From CAYYOS01 sp964473355 (GTDB taxonomy: Bacteria > Pseudomonadota > Gammaproteobacteria > Burkholderiales > REEB80): 14,597 nt of DNA. The stretch's first letter is position 1. Each line of letters starts with the position of its first letter. Under the pieces are notes generated by a model. It was not told the DNA's origin, did not search any database, and was given only the letters and a program-made list of their open reading frames with translations. Made by a program: the position numbers and the translations under genes. The stretch is taken from assembly GCA_964473355.1 (NCBI GenBank), contig CAYYOS010000058.1, positions 1 through 14,597 of the forward strand, given 5' to 3'. Shown piece by piece: positions 1-6,460 of the stretch.

Positions 1-204
1 AGCATCGAGGAATCGGTTTACCTGGCTGATCGCACTGTTGTCATGACCTACCGGCCCGGCAAGATTAAAAAAGAAATTTACATAGACTTACCGCGGTTAC
101 GCGATCCCAGTTCAGCGGATTTTAATGCCTTAAAAAAAGAATTATCCCAACTGGTAATGGAGGAACAGCAGCGTCATGCCGAAGCGGAAAGCCGCGTTTC
201 ATAG
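1..204 (+). CDS. ABC transporter ATP-binding protein, nitrate/sulfonate/taurine type (C-terminal fragment)
   Basis: The window opens inside this gene, and 67 codons plus a TAG stop remain. The visible residues begin SIEESVYLADRTVVMTYRPG and continue with KEIYIDLPRLRD. This matches the stretch just after the H-loop of ATPases in the SsuB/TauB/NrtD group, where 'EAvyLaDRvvvm..rPG' and a following 'DLPRPRD' are typical. The tail after that is charged and probably helical. In this family the protein energises uptake of nitrate, alkanesulfonates, taurine or similar small anions on the inner face of the cytoplasmic membrane. The Walker motifs, permease and binding protein lie outside the window, so the substrate cannot be named. 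Confidence 0.85.
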   Translation, partial: SIEESVYLADRTVVMTYRPGKIKKEIYIDLPRLRDPSSADFNALKKELSQLVMEEQQRHAEAESRVS

Positions 205-227
205 CTAGGGCGCTAAGTAACCTAGCT
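203..227 (+). terminator. Hairpin at the end of the ABC ATPase gene (possible weak terminator)
   Basis: A perfect 7-bp inverted repeat (AGCTAGG at 203-209, CCTAGCT at 221-227) with an 11-base loop begins in the ATPase stop codon. No T-run follows, so it is not a canonical intrinsic terminator. It could mark the 3' end of the transport operon or simply be an RNA structure between the ATPase and the MFS gene. Confidence 0.25.
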
Positions 228-252
228 CATACAATCAGGTAAACAGCGCTCC

Positions 253-1500
253 ATGGAAAGATTTATCCGCGCTTTACGGCATCGCAATTTCCGCGTGTAT
301 TTTTCCGGACAAGTTGTATCCCTTATAGGCACCTGGACCCAACAAGTCGCGATGGCGTGGTTGGTTTACCGCATGACGGGTTCCGCATTGCTATTGGGAC
401 TCATCGGTTTTGCCGGGCAAATCCCTATCCTTATCTTCGCGCCCTTTGGGGGGCTGTGGTCAGATCGTTTTAATCGCCGTAGTTTGCTTATAGTGACTCA
501 AACGCTGGCGATGGTGCAGGCATTTCTTCTAGCCGCATTGGTGTTTAGCGGGTGGGTTCAGGTATGGCATTTAATTCTAATGGCCATTTCTTTGGGCGTA
601 ATTCATGCTTTGGATGCGCCGGCTCGGCAAGCAATCGTGGTGCAATTGGTAGCGGATCGAAATGATCTTTCTAACGCCATAGCGCTTAATTCTTTTGCCA
701 TCAACTCCGCTCGGTTAATCGGGCCCACTTTCGCCGGGGTGCTGGTGACTCTTTTCGGTGAAGCTATATGTTTTCTTTTAAATGGGTTTTCGTACCTCGC
801 TGTGTTAGTGGCGTTACACATGATGCGTATTCAGGATACCCCTCGACAGCGCCATACCTTAATCGATGGTTTTAAGCAGGGCGTGGCTTACGCCTATCGC
901 TTTCCGCCGGTACGCACGCTTCTAATTTTAGTTGCAACGATAAGTTTCACCATTACGCCGTATGTAGTTTTAATGCCCATATATGCGAAGCACACGTTTA
1001 ACGGAAACGCGCAAACGCTGGGCTGGTTGTTAGCCAGCGCCGGTCTAGGCGCGTTATTGGCCACCATTTATTTGGCCTCTCGGCGGACGATTATCGGTTT
1101 AGGAAATGTGATTATCGGCGGCGCACTCGCCGCCGGAGTAGGGCTCATGATCTTTGCTTATAGTGAGATTTTCTGGGTATCCGTGCCGGCCCTAGTTATG
1201 TTGGGATTCGGTGTTATCTCCGTCGCCGCTTCCTCAAATATCGTCATTCAAACTATCGTTCCAGACGCGCTGCGGGGGCGGGTAATGTCACTTTACACGA
1301 TGTCTTTCCTCGGCGTGGCGCCCTTGGGCGCGCTTGTAGCGGGGGCCTTGGCGAATTACGTTGGCGCGCCCGCCACTTTATTTGCTGGCGGTATGGTCAC
1401 CACGGTTGCGGCTTACTTTTTTGCGAGGCAGTTGCCTGGGTTGCGCAAGCTAGTTCGCCCTATTTATATAGAGCAGGGGATTTTAAATGAAACGGAATAG
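253..1500 (+). CDS. MFS transporter of the MFS_3 / EntS-like exporter group
   Basis: This 415-residue, very hydrophobic protein has the length of a 12-helix major facilitator. After the short N-terminal lead typical of the group (FIRALRHRNFRVYFSGQ), the loop between helices 2 and 3 carries the MFS motif A (GGLWSDRFNRR, about residues 66-76). The family uses the proton gradient to move small molecules, often outward; the best known relative is the enterobactin exporter EntS. It follows the ABC ATPase by 48 bp on the same strand and could be co-transcribed, although a hairpin lies between them. The ATG at 253 has only a weak, distant purine stretch upstream, but it is the natural start because the N-terminal motif follows directly. 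The substrate cannot be predicted. Confidence 0.9.
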   Translation: MERFIRALRHRNFRVYFSGQVVSLIGTWTQQVAMAWLVYRMTGSALLLGLIGFAGQIPILIFAPFGGLWSDRFNRRSLLIVTQTLAMVQAFLLAALVFSGWVQVWHLILMAISLGVIHALDAPARQAIVVQLVADRNDLSNAIALNSFAINSARLIGPTFAGVLVTLFGEAICFLLNGFSYLAVLVALHMMRIQDTPRQRHTLIDGFKQGVAYAYRFPPVRTLLILVATISFTITPYVVLMPIYAKHTFNGNAQTLGWLLASAGLGALLATIYLASRRTIIGLGNVIIGGALAAGVGLMIFAYSEIFWVSVPALVMLGFGVISVAASSNIVIQTIVPDALRGRVMSLYTMSFLGVAPLGALVAGALANYVGAPATLFAGGMVTTVAAYFFARQLPGLRKLVRPIYIEQGILNETE

Positions 1501-1518
1501 CGGCAACGCTTCTTAATG

Positions 1519-1548
1519 TCGGCCCCAACGCGAAGCTACTGGGGCCGA
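1519..1548. terminator. Hairpin between convergent MFS and hemerythrin genes
   Basis: A perfect 9-bp inverted repeat (TCGGCCCCA at 1519-1527, TGGGGCCGA at 1540-1548) with a 12-base loop sits in the 71-bp gap between two convergent genes. The position fits a bidirectional terminator. No T-tract follows on either strand, so termination efficiency is uncertain. Confidence 0.45.
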
Positions 1549-1571
1549 GCGATTCAGCCATCCACGTTTGA

Positions 1572-2167
1572 TTAACTAACGCTATGCGGTTGGGCCTTTT
1601 TCTTTTCTGCCGTATTCGCAGCGGACAAAACCTTAATTCTCTCAGACTCGGAGGCCGATTGAAGCTCAGTTTTGCGTTCATGCATGGTTTTCCCCAGGGC
1701 TTCTAAATCAAGCTTGGAATTTCTAACCTTGGGGAACATTTCGTCCTGCTCTTCTTTGACGTGGTGCTCGATATATTCACCCAACACCTTCACCTTGGCG
1801 TCATACATAGAGTTATTGGATCGCATTTCTAGTAGCTGAAGAATGAGATCTTTTGCACCGGCATGCTCAACGTCCGCTTCGTTGATAAGATCTTCGTCGT
1901 GGATGGCTTTGCGCGCAGCGGCTATATCGTCTTCCGCATCGATTATCGTGGNNNNNNNNNNCAGATTTCTTCCTCAACCGCCATATGGATAGTTAGCTCA
2001 GTAATAATCTCTTTCGCTACGGAAGATTTTTTGCCCTCACTGTCTTTCTCCACTAGTTTTTCGTATTCTTTAAAAAGCCTTGCAACTTTTTCGTGGTCGT
2101 CGGTAAGTAGAGAAATGGCGTTTTCCGCACGTGGCTTAGGGCCACCTTTTGTTTGATCTTTGTTCAT
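1572..2167 (-). CDS. Hemerythrin-like (HHE domain) protein, interrupted by an assembly gap
   Basis: The N-terminal part (2167 down to the gap) reads LTDDHEKVARLFKEYEKLVE and later HMAVEEEI. The part after the gap reads VEHAGAK and EYIEHHVKEEQDEMFP. Together these give the HHE four-helix pattern: His near residue 25, His-x3-Glu near 61-65, His near 101 and His-His-x3-Glu near 134-139. These residues bind a di-iron centre that carries O2 or senses oxygen, NO or redox state. The two parts lie in different frames only because 10 N were inserted at 1952-1961. A gap of 8 bases restores the frame and supplies four codons, giving a protein of about 197 residues. The ATG at 2167 has a good GGGAG about 7 bases upstream. 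The C-terminal tail is charged and probably disordered. The protein has no signal peptide and is probably cytoplasmic. Confidence 0.88.
1952..1961. other. Assembly gap (10 N)
   Basis: There are ten undetermined bases inside the hemerythrin gene. The reading frames on either side need 8 or 11 bases here, so the 10 N are a placeholder and not a measured length. Confidence 0.97.
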
Positions 2168-2275
2168 GGTTTTACTCCCACTGTGGATTAAAAATATACG
2201 TACATGATTGGAGAGCTCGAATAAGCTTTAGTTCGTAAAAGACAGCGCGCGATTTATGCGATGTGAATCGGGCGA

Positions 2276-2284
2276 TGCTATACT
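2276..2284 (+). promoter_or_regulatory. Extended -10 promoter element for the GFA gene
   Basis: TGC followed by TATACT (2279-2284) forms an extended -10 box (TGnTATACT). No clear -35 is visible, which extended -10 promoters tolerate. Transcription would begin near 2291, between this box and the Shine-Dalgarno at 2311-2317. An in-frame ATG at 2256 would then lie upstream of the transcript. Confidence 0.4.
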
Positions 2285-2324
2285 AACTATTCCATTCAAC
2301 ACGCGGCACCAGGAGGTAAATAGC

Positions 2325-2747
2325 ATGCCACATACCGGCTCAGGGGAAGGAAGCTGTCTCTGCGGCGCTGTTCGCGTCACAGCAAAAAACAAGACCAATA
2401 GTGTGAGTGCGTGTCATTGTAAAATATGCACAAAGTGGGGAGGCGGACCTCTCTTAGGAGTCGATTGTGGCAGCGACGTATCTTTTGAGGGGAAGGAAAA
2501 TATATCAGTTTTTAATTCTTCCGCGTGGGCGGAGCGGGCCTTCTGCAAAAAGTGCGGGACCCACCTTTTTTACAGGCTTAAGGAAAATAATCAATATTTC
2601 ATGCCGATCGGCCTTTTTGATGACCGCAAAGACGTTGTTTTCGATCACCAAATATTTATCGAAGAGAAACCTTCGTTTTATAGCTTCGCAAACGAAACAA
2701 AGAACATGACGGGTGAGGAGGTCTTCGCCCAATTTGCGCCAAAATGA
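2325..2747 (+). CDS. GFA-family (glutathione-dependent formaldehyde-activating) zinc protein
   Basis: This 140-residue protein shows the full cysteine pattern of the GFA/CENP-V fold: Cys11-x-Cys13 in SCLCGAV, Cys30-x-Cys32-x2-Cys35 in CHCKIC, and Cys74-x2-Cys77 in CKKCG. These residues bind two structural or catalytic zinc ions. The founding member, Gfa, was reported to speed formation of S-hydroxymethyl-glutathione from formaldehyde and glutathione, but most members have no tested reaction. I chose the ATG at 2325 because a perfect AGGAGGT (2311-2317) stands 7 bases before it. The longer in-frame start at 2256 lacks such a site and lies upstream of the likely promoter. The next gene on the strand, a MAPEG protein, is also from a glutathione-linked family. 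Confidence 0.87.
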   Translation: MPHTGSGEGSCLCGAVRVTAKNKTNSVSACHCKICTKWGGGPLLGVDCGSDVSFEGKENISVFNSSAWAERAFCKKCGTHLFYRLKENNQYFMPIGLFDDRKDVVFDHQIFIEEKPSFYSFANETKNMTGEEVFAQFAPK

Positions 2748-2751
2748 TGGC

Positions 2752-2779
2752 GAGTTGGACTCGTGTGCCCACTCTTTTT
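2752..2779 (+). terminator. Possible weak terminator after the GFA gene
   Basis: GAGTTGG (2752-2758) can pair with CCCACTC (2768-2774) with one mismatch, directly followed by five T (2775-2779). A competing short hairpin, CGAGT-tgg-ACTCG, lies at 2751-2763. The stem is short, so partial read-through into the MAPEG gene is likely. Confidence 0.3.
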
Positions 2780-2814
2780 GCAGGTAGCAGTTTGACATTT
2801 GGGATGAGGTAACT

Positions 2815-3222
2815 ATGCAAGCATGGCTGGTACCGTATGCACCCGCCATTATTTCTTTCGGCGCAATCGCAGGATTGTTGCTAATCCAGTTGGTAATAGC
2901 CGATCTCGCAGCTATTAAAGTCCGTCACCTCCCGGGCGCGCCGATTGAGGCTAACCACGGTAACTTTCTTTTTCGTTCAGCTCGCGCTTACGCTAACACC
3001 AACGAGACTATTGCGGCATTCATTCTTCTCGCGCTCTTCGGTATCCTGTCAGGCGCTTCTTCCGAATGGCTCAACATATTTGCGTGGGTTTACGTCGGTG
3101 CACGCCTCGCCCACATGATTTGCTATTACCTAAATCTAAAATTACTGCGGTCCATTGTTTTCGGTGTTGGTGTGGTGGCGCTGTTCAGTATGCTTGTAGT
3201 TGGAATCAGGGCGTGGTTTTAA
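2815..3222 (+). CDS. MAPEG-family integral membrane protein
   Basis: The product has 135 residues and four hydrophobic segments, the size and topology of the MAPEG family (membrane-associated proteins in eicosanoid and glutathione metabolism). Family marks are visible: RSARAYANTNET at about 54-65, matching the conserved R-x3-N-x2-E loop between helices 1 and 2, and R97-x2-H100-x3-Y104 in helix 3. Eukaryotic members are microsomal glutathione transferases or leukotriene C4 synthase. Bacterial members are mostly untested, and many resemble inner-membrane 'MAPEG' proteins of unknown substrate. A GAGG stands about 6 bases before the ATG. It lies 67 bp after the GFA gene, so the two may be co-expressed. 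Confidence 0.85.
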   Translation: MQAWLVPYAPAIISFGAIAGLLLIQLVIADLAAIKVRHLPGAPIEANHGNFLFRSARAYANTNETIAAFILLALFGILSGASSEWLNIFAWVYVGARLAHMICYYLNLKLLRSIVFGVGVVALFSMLVVGIRAWF

Positions 3223-3260
3223 AATTCCTATCCTCGCTAAAAACGACACCATCCTCATAA

Positions 3261-3391
3261 CGTCGTTCCTGCGGAACGGGAATCCCGGTGGTTAAATATT
3301 TCTGCGTAGAGGCCCAAGCTTAGGTGTTCTATCCCCCCGTTTCACCGGGTGTTCTTTTACGTTCTGGATTCCCGCCTCCGCCGGAATGACG
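3261..3391. repeat. Inverted pair of REP-like repeats
   Basis: The 220-bp stretch between the MAPEG and AlkD-like genes contains two diverged copies of a GC-rich element in opposite orientation: 3261-3285 (starts CGTCGTTCCTGCGG, ends CGGGAATCC) and 3366-3391 (starts GGATTCCCGCC, ends GGAATGACG). The reverse complement of the second matches the first except for about three substitutions and one indel. Each copy can fold on itself. The sequence style 'GTCATTCC...GCGGGAATCC' is that of the REP elements found many times in beta- and gammaproteobacterial genomes. About 80 bp separate the copies, as in a BIME or MITE-like unit. I see no gene in this gap. Confidence 0.7.
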
Positions 3392-3442
3392 GGATTTTTG
3401 CGGGTTAGTCGGCTGTGAGGGCATGGCTATGCTCCTTGTCTC

Positions 3443-4180
3443 ATGATTGATCGCATAATGAAAAACCGGCTATCTTTAGACCAAGTCCTAGCCAAACTAA
3501 ATCGGCTAGCCAGGGCCGAGATTGTAGAGACGAAAGAACGGAAGTTCGGAATTACTGCGAACAACGCTCTCGGCATTTATCAAAAAGACATCAAAACTAT
3601 TGCAAAGGGAATGGGTTTTGACGACGATCTGGCCGTTCGTCTATTTGACACGGGGATCTATGAGGCTCGGCTTTTGTGCAGCAAAGTATATGACCCGCTC
3701 AATCTAACCCACGTCCTAATGGAGGCGTGGGTAAAAACGTTTGAGAATTGGGAGATTTGCGACTCATTTTGCATGGGCCTCTTCTCTCGTAGTAAATTCG
3801 CCCTACCTAAGGCATTAGAATGGTCCAAAAGAGATGCGGAGTTTGAAAAAAGGGCGGGGTTCGTAATTATGGCCGCTTATGGATTGACGAATAAGGAAGC
3901 CGAGAATGACGTTTTCCAACAATTTTTTCCGGTAATGGTGCGAGAAGCCAAGGATGAACGGAAATACGTCAGCAAAGCCATTAATTGGGCCTTGCGACAA
4001 ATCGGTAAACGCAACCCTGATCTGCGTGCGGAAGCAATAAAAACTGCTAAACGAATATCGCGCGTCGAGCATAGGTCGGCTCAATGGATAGCAAATGACG
4101 CCTTAAAGGAACTAGTAAACCCCAACACTAAAATCCTAAATTATCCGAAGAGGTTGTACGGTAAGCCCGATTCCGAATAA
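3443..4180 (+). CDS. AlkD-like DNA alkylation repair protein (HEAT-like repeats)
   Basis: This all-helical 245-residue protein matches the DNA alkylation repair family (AlkC/AlkD glycosylases). Key positions of Bacillus cereus AlkD appear in order: ENWEICD at 101-107, with Trp103 and Asp107 for AlkD Trp109 and the catalytic Asp113; FEKRAGF at 134-140, with Arg137 for Arg148; and INWALRQIGKRN at 180-191, with Trp182 for Trp187. AlkD removes bulky or positively charged N3- and N7-alkyl purines without flipping the base. The retained residues suggest an active enzyme, although many relatives are untested. The start is uncertain: ATG at 3443 or, five codons on, ATG at 3458. Neither has a clear Shine-Dalgarno site. 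A REP-like pair lies upstream. Confidence 0.85.
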   Translation: MIDRIMKNRLSLDQVLAKLNRLARAEIVETKERKFGITANNALGIYQKDIKTIAKGMGFDDDLAVRLFDTGIYEARLLCSKVYDPLNLTHVLMEAWVKTFENWEICDSFCMGLFSRSKFALPKALEWSKRDAEFEKRAGFVIMAAYGLTNKEAENDVFQQFFPVMVREAKDERKYVSKAINWALRQIGKRNPDLRAEAIKTAKRISRVEHRSAQWIANDALKELVNPNTKILNYPKRLYGKPDSE

Positions 4181-4205
4181 TACGGGGGCCATTAGTCTCA
4201 GTCTC

Positions 4206-4213
4206 AACTAGTT
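4206..4213. promoter_or_regulatory. Possible distal operator half-site for the MarR regulator
   Basis: The perfect 8-bp palindrome AACTAGTT stands about 30 bp upstream of the MarR promoter. It shares the AACTAG core with the first operator-like repeat (4249-4266), so it may be an accessory site. Confidence 0.25.
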
Positions 4214-4240
4214 TCTACCAGCCTTAAATTTATTTCACTA

Positions 4241-4270
4241 TTGACATTTAGTTTTAACTAGAACTATAAT
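4241..4270 (+). promoter_or_regulatory. Strong sigma-70 promoter of the MarR-b561-YceI operon
   Basis: A perfect -35 box, TTGACA (4241-4246), and a perfect -10 box, TATAAT (4265-4270), are separated by 18 bp. The expected transcription start is near 4277. The spacer contains one operator-like palindrome, and the region just after the -10 contains another, which suggests a promoter that is strong but repressed. Confidence 0.88.
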
Positions 4271-4287
4271 AGTTTTAATTAGGACTA
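4249..4287. promoter_or_regulatory. Tandem operator-like repeats over the MarR promoter
   Basis: Two 18-bp direct repeats, TAGTTTTAACTAGAACTA (4249-4266) and TAGTTTTAATTAGGACTA (4270-4287), differ at only two positions and are 21 bp apart, two helical turns. Each contains an inverted repeat, TAGTT-TT-AACTA in the first and TAGTT-TT-AATTA in the second, as expected for a dimeric winged-helix repressor. The first fills the -35/-10 spacer and the second begins at the last base of the -10 box, so binding should block RNA polymerase. The adjacent MarR gene product is the obvious candidate ligand. Confidence 0.7.
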
Positions 4288-4299
4288 AAGTTAACCATC

Positions 4300-4740
4300 A
4301 TGAGTACCAGACCGTTCTTTCCCAGCGTGCGTGAACTGGCTAAATGTTATCAAGCCTTTGAAGTGTATTCAGCCGCACACATTCGATCCCTGGGCTTAAC
4401 CCCGGCGCAGTTTGATGTCATTGCCACACTCGGCAATACGCCGGGAATGCCTACACGAGAATTGGGTGAAAAAACTTTAATTACCAAGGGCACACTGACA
4501 GGCGTAGTGGATAGGCTAGAATCGAAGCGCCTTGTGCGCCGGTTGGCTAGCCAGAGTGATGGGCGCAGTCAGATTGTACAGTTGACTAAGAAAGGCGAGG
4601 CCTTGTTTGCAAAAGTATTTCCCGCCCATGCGGACTACATGGCGCAAGCGTTTAGTGATTTTACGGAAGCTGACTATAAGAAAGCTGAGGCGGTGTTAAG
4701 AAAGCTGCGCGCGGCTTTTACTAGGAGCGGAGAACAATAA
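4300..4740 (+). CDS. MarR-family transcriptional regulator
   Basis: This 146-residue protein has the MarR layout: N-terminal dimerisation helix, winged helix-turn-helix at about 33-100, C-terminal dimerisation helices. The core reads LTPAQFDVIATLG, then GEKTLITKGTLTGVVDRLES with the recognition helix near 62-75, and the wing carries the family Asp-x-Arg motif in SDGRSQIVQLT (D87, R89). MarR proteins are dimeric repressors released by small ligands or cysteine oxidation. A single Cys16 is present, but not in an OhrR-like context. It is first in an operon; its stop shares one base with the ATG of cytochrome b561, so translation is probably coupled. Paired palindromic repeats over its promoter suggest that it represses itself and the downstream genes. 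Confidence 0.92.
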   Translation: MSTRPFFPSVRELAKCYQAFEVYSAAHIRSLGLTPAQFDVIATLGNTPGMPTRELGEKTLITKGTLTGVVDRLESKRLVRRLASQSDGRSQIVQLTKKGEALFAKVFPAHADYMAQAFSDFTEADYKKAEAVLRKLRAAFTRSGEQ

Positions 4741-5288
4741 TGAACGCCAACTTGGTGCGCTACACCAGCCCCGCCATCGCATTTCATTGGCTAATCGCAC
4801 TATTAATTTTCGCAACCTTCCCGCTTGGTTTATATATGCAGGATTTACCCTTATCTCCGGATAAACTCAAGCTTTATAGCTGGCACAAATGGATAGGTAT
4901 CACCATTTTTATGTTGGCGAGCCTGCGTTTACTTTGGCGCGCAAGCCATAAACCGCCCCCGTTGATCGAAGCCATGCCCCGCTGGCAAAAGATTTCTAGC
5001 CAACTCGTGCATATACTGTTGTACGCCTTAATTTTTGCTATCCCGATATCCGGCTGGCTGATGAGTTCCGCAAAAGGTTTTCAAACCATTTGGTTTGGCG
5101 TGATTCCGTTGCCTGATCTGGTCGGCAAGGATAAGGCCTTAGGCGAGGTTTTAACGGAGGTACATAAAGTTTTGAACTTCACTATGCTAGCCCTGGTCTT
5201 CCTCCACGTAGCGGCGGCGCTGAAACACCACTGGATCGATCGGGATGCAACGCTACGCCGCATGTTGCCATCTGGAAAAGGAATTTAA
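4740..5288 (+). CDS. Cytochrome b561 (YceJ/CybB type)
   Basis: This 182-residue protein has four transmembrane helices. Candidate heme b ligands are His16 (FHWLIA), His49 (SWHKWIG), His91 (LVHILLY), His142 (EVHKVL) and His156 (FLHVAAALKHH), the usual pattern of prokaryotic cytochrome b561. These inner-membrane proteins pass electrons between quinol and acceptors; E. coli CybB oxidises ubiquinol to superoxide-linked products. The ATG overlaps the MarR stop codon (TAATG), and its own stop is 2 bp before the first YceI gene. In E. coli the yceJ-yceI pair shows the same cytochrome-plus-YceI pairing, so a joint role in the inner membrane and periplasm is likely. The electron acceptor is unknown. 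Confidence 0.92.
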   Translation: MNANLVRYTSPAIAFHWLIALLIFATFPLGLYMQDLPLSPDKLKLYSWHKWIGITIFMLASLRLLWRASHKPPPLIEAMPRWQKISSQLVHILLYALIFAIPISGWLMSSAKGFQTIWFGVIPLPDLVGKDKALGEVLTEVHKVLNFTMLALVFLHVAAALKHHWIDRDATLRRMLPSGKGI

Positions 5289-5290
5289 GA

Positions 5291-5866
5291 ATGAGAATCA
5301 CGTACTGTTTGGTGTTGCCCGTTGCGTTCGTCTTCTTTGCTGGGAGTGCTAATGCTGTGGAATATAACCAAGTGCTTCCCGAAAAAAGCACCCTGCGCTT
5401 TAACTACAAACAAATGGGCATACCCATGGAGGGTAAGTTTTCGAAGTTTACTGCGCGCATGGTTTTTGATCCCGCTAAACTCAACAGTGCGCAAGCTCAA
5501 TTCGATGTAGATTTGGCGAGCCTAGATACCGGCGTTGCCGAGGCGGACGAAGAAGTAAAGGGTAAGCAGTGGTTTAACGTAAAAACATTTCCTACTGCCC
5601 GCTTTGTTTCTTCCGGCGTGAAATCGCTGGGCGGCAACCGCTATGAAGCCTTGGGAAAACTTTCGATCAAAGGCCGCGACCTTAACGTTTCCGCTCCCTT
5701 TACTTTTAAACCGGAGGGACAAACAGGGATTTTCGAAGGCTCGTTTATTATTAAGCGTTTAGATTACGCGATAGGCGAAGGCCCATGGGCGGACGTGAGT
5801 GCCGTCGCTAACGAAATCCCAATCAAATTTCACTTAGTAGCTATTGCCGCGCCCGGCAAAAAATAA
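5291..5866 (+). CDS. yceI: YceI-family periplasmic lipid-binding protein (first copy)
   Basis: The product has 191 residues with a clear signal peptide (MRITYCLVLPVAFVFFAGSANA, likely cleaved after residue 22). The mature part has the YceI signature: an initial strand pair (STLRFNYKQMGIPMEGKF), a 'DLASLDTG' segment, 'WFNVKTFPTARFVS' and 'GKLSIKGR..NVSAPFTF'. YceI proteins are eight-stranded lipocalin-like barrels; structures of relatives hold an isoprenoid such as a polyprenyl chain or ubiquinone-8. The GEGPWADVSAVANEI motif near the end is the form seen in the subgroup found next to cytochrome b561. It starts 2 bp after the cytochrome stop with an AAGGA upstream, so it is co-translated. Product function in the cell is not settled. 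Confidence 0.92.
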   Translation: MRITYCLVLPVAFVFFAGSANAVEYNQVLPEKSTLRFNYKQMGIPMEGKFSKFTARMVFDPAKLNSAQAQFDVDLASLDTGVAEADEEVKGKQWFNVKTFPTARFVSSGVKSLGGNRYEALGKLSIKGRDLNVSAPFTFKPEGQTGIFEGSFIIKRLDYAIGEGPWADVSAVANEIPIKFHLVAIAAPGKK

Positions 5867-5895
5867 CTTTATGTCACAACCAACCAGGAGCTCAT

Positions 5896-6459
5896 ATGAA
5901 AAATTTTGTTATTGCCATTGCCGCTTTCATGACCACCGCCGCTTACGCGGTGCCCGAGACCTACAACATCGACACGGGGCATACGCTTCCCCGTTTCGAA
6001 TATAACCACTTGGGTTTTTCCAACCAAGTCAGTCGTTTCGATAAGACGACCGGTAAGATCACGCTGGATCGTGCCACTAAACAGGGCTCCGTGGATGTGG
6101 TCATCGATACGAAGTCGGTTAACACCGGCTCCACTCTTTTTAACTCGCACATACAGGGCGAAGATTTTTTGGATACTGCAAAATATCCCGCCATCACCTT
6201 TAAATCAAAAAACTTTAAGTTTGAGGGTGATAAATTGGTCGCCGTGGATGGAGACTTAACCATCAAAGACGTAACTAAGCCCGTTACCCTCACCGTGACG
6301 TCATTTAATTGCATGCCGCATCCCATCAATAAAAAAGACGCGTGCGGGGCGAATGCAACGACGAAGATTAAGCGCTCCGACTTTAAGGCCGGCAAACACG
6401 CGCCAGCCGTAAGCGATGAAATGACCCTGACAATTCCGATAGAAGCCATCAAGGAATAG
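5896..6459 (+). CDS. yceI: YceI-family periplasmic protein (second copy)
   Basis: This is the second YceI protein in the operon: 187 residues, signal peptide MKNFVIAIAAFMTTAAYA (cleavage near 18), then VPETYNIDTGHTLPRFEYNH, the classic start of the family barrel. 'GSTLFNSHIQGEDFLDTAKYP' and 'GDLTIKDVTKPVTLTV' follow, as in E. coli YceI. It is clearly different from the first copy, which suggests separate ligands or partners and not a recent duplication. A cysteine pair (FNCMPH and DACGA) in the loop before the last strands could form a disulfide in the periplasm. A strong AGGAG (5886-5890) precedes the ATG, 29 bp after the first copy's stop. Confidence 0.93.
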   Translation: MKNFVIAIAAFMTTAAYAVPETYNIDTGHTLPRFEYNHLGFSNQVSRFDKTTGKITLDRATKQGSVDVVIDTKSVNTGSTLFNSHIQGEDFLDTAKYPAITFKSKNFKFEGDKLVAVDGDLTIKDVTKPVTLTVTSFNCMPHPINKKDACGANATTKIKRSDFKAGKHAPAVSDEMTLTIPIEAIKE

Positions 6460-6460
6460 G

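Noticed and set aside
1572..1826. Separate small gene starting at ATG 1826 (minus strand)
   Set aside because: The frame continues upstream to the N run with clear hemerythrin sequence (VEHAGAK and helix), so the ATG is internal to the hemerythrin gene.
2256..2324. Longer N-terminus for the GFA protein from ATG 2256
   Set aside because: The added residues do not resemble the family, the ATG lies upstream of the likely promoter, and a perfect AGGAGGT precedes the ATG at 2325.
2791..2796. TTGACA as a -35 box for the MAPEG gene
   Set aside because: A matching -10 would fall at or beyond the start codon at 2815, so it could not drive this gene's full transcript.
5961..6452. A 163-codon open frame on the minus strand
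   Set aside because: It lies opposite a well-supported YceI gene and shows no domain.
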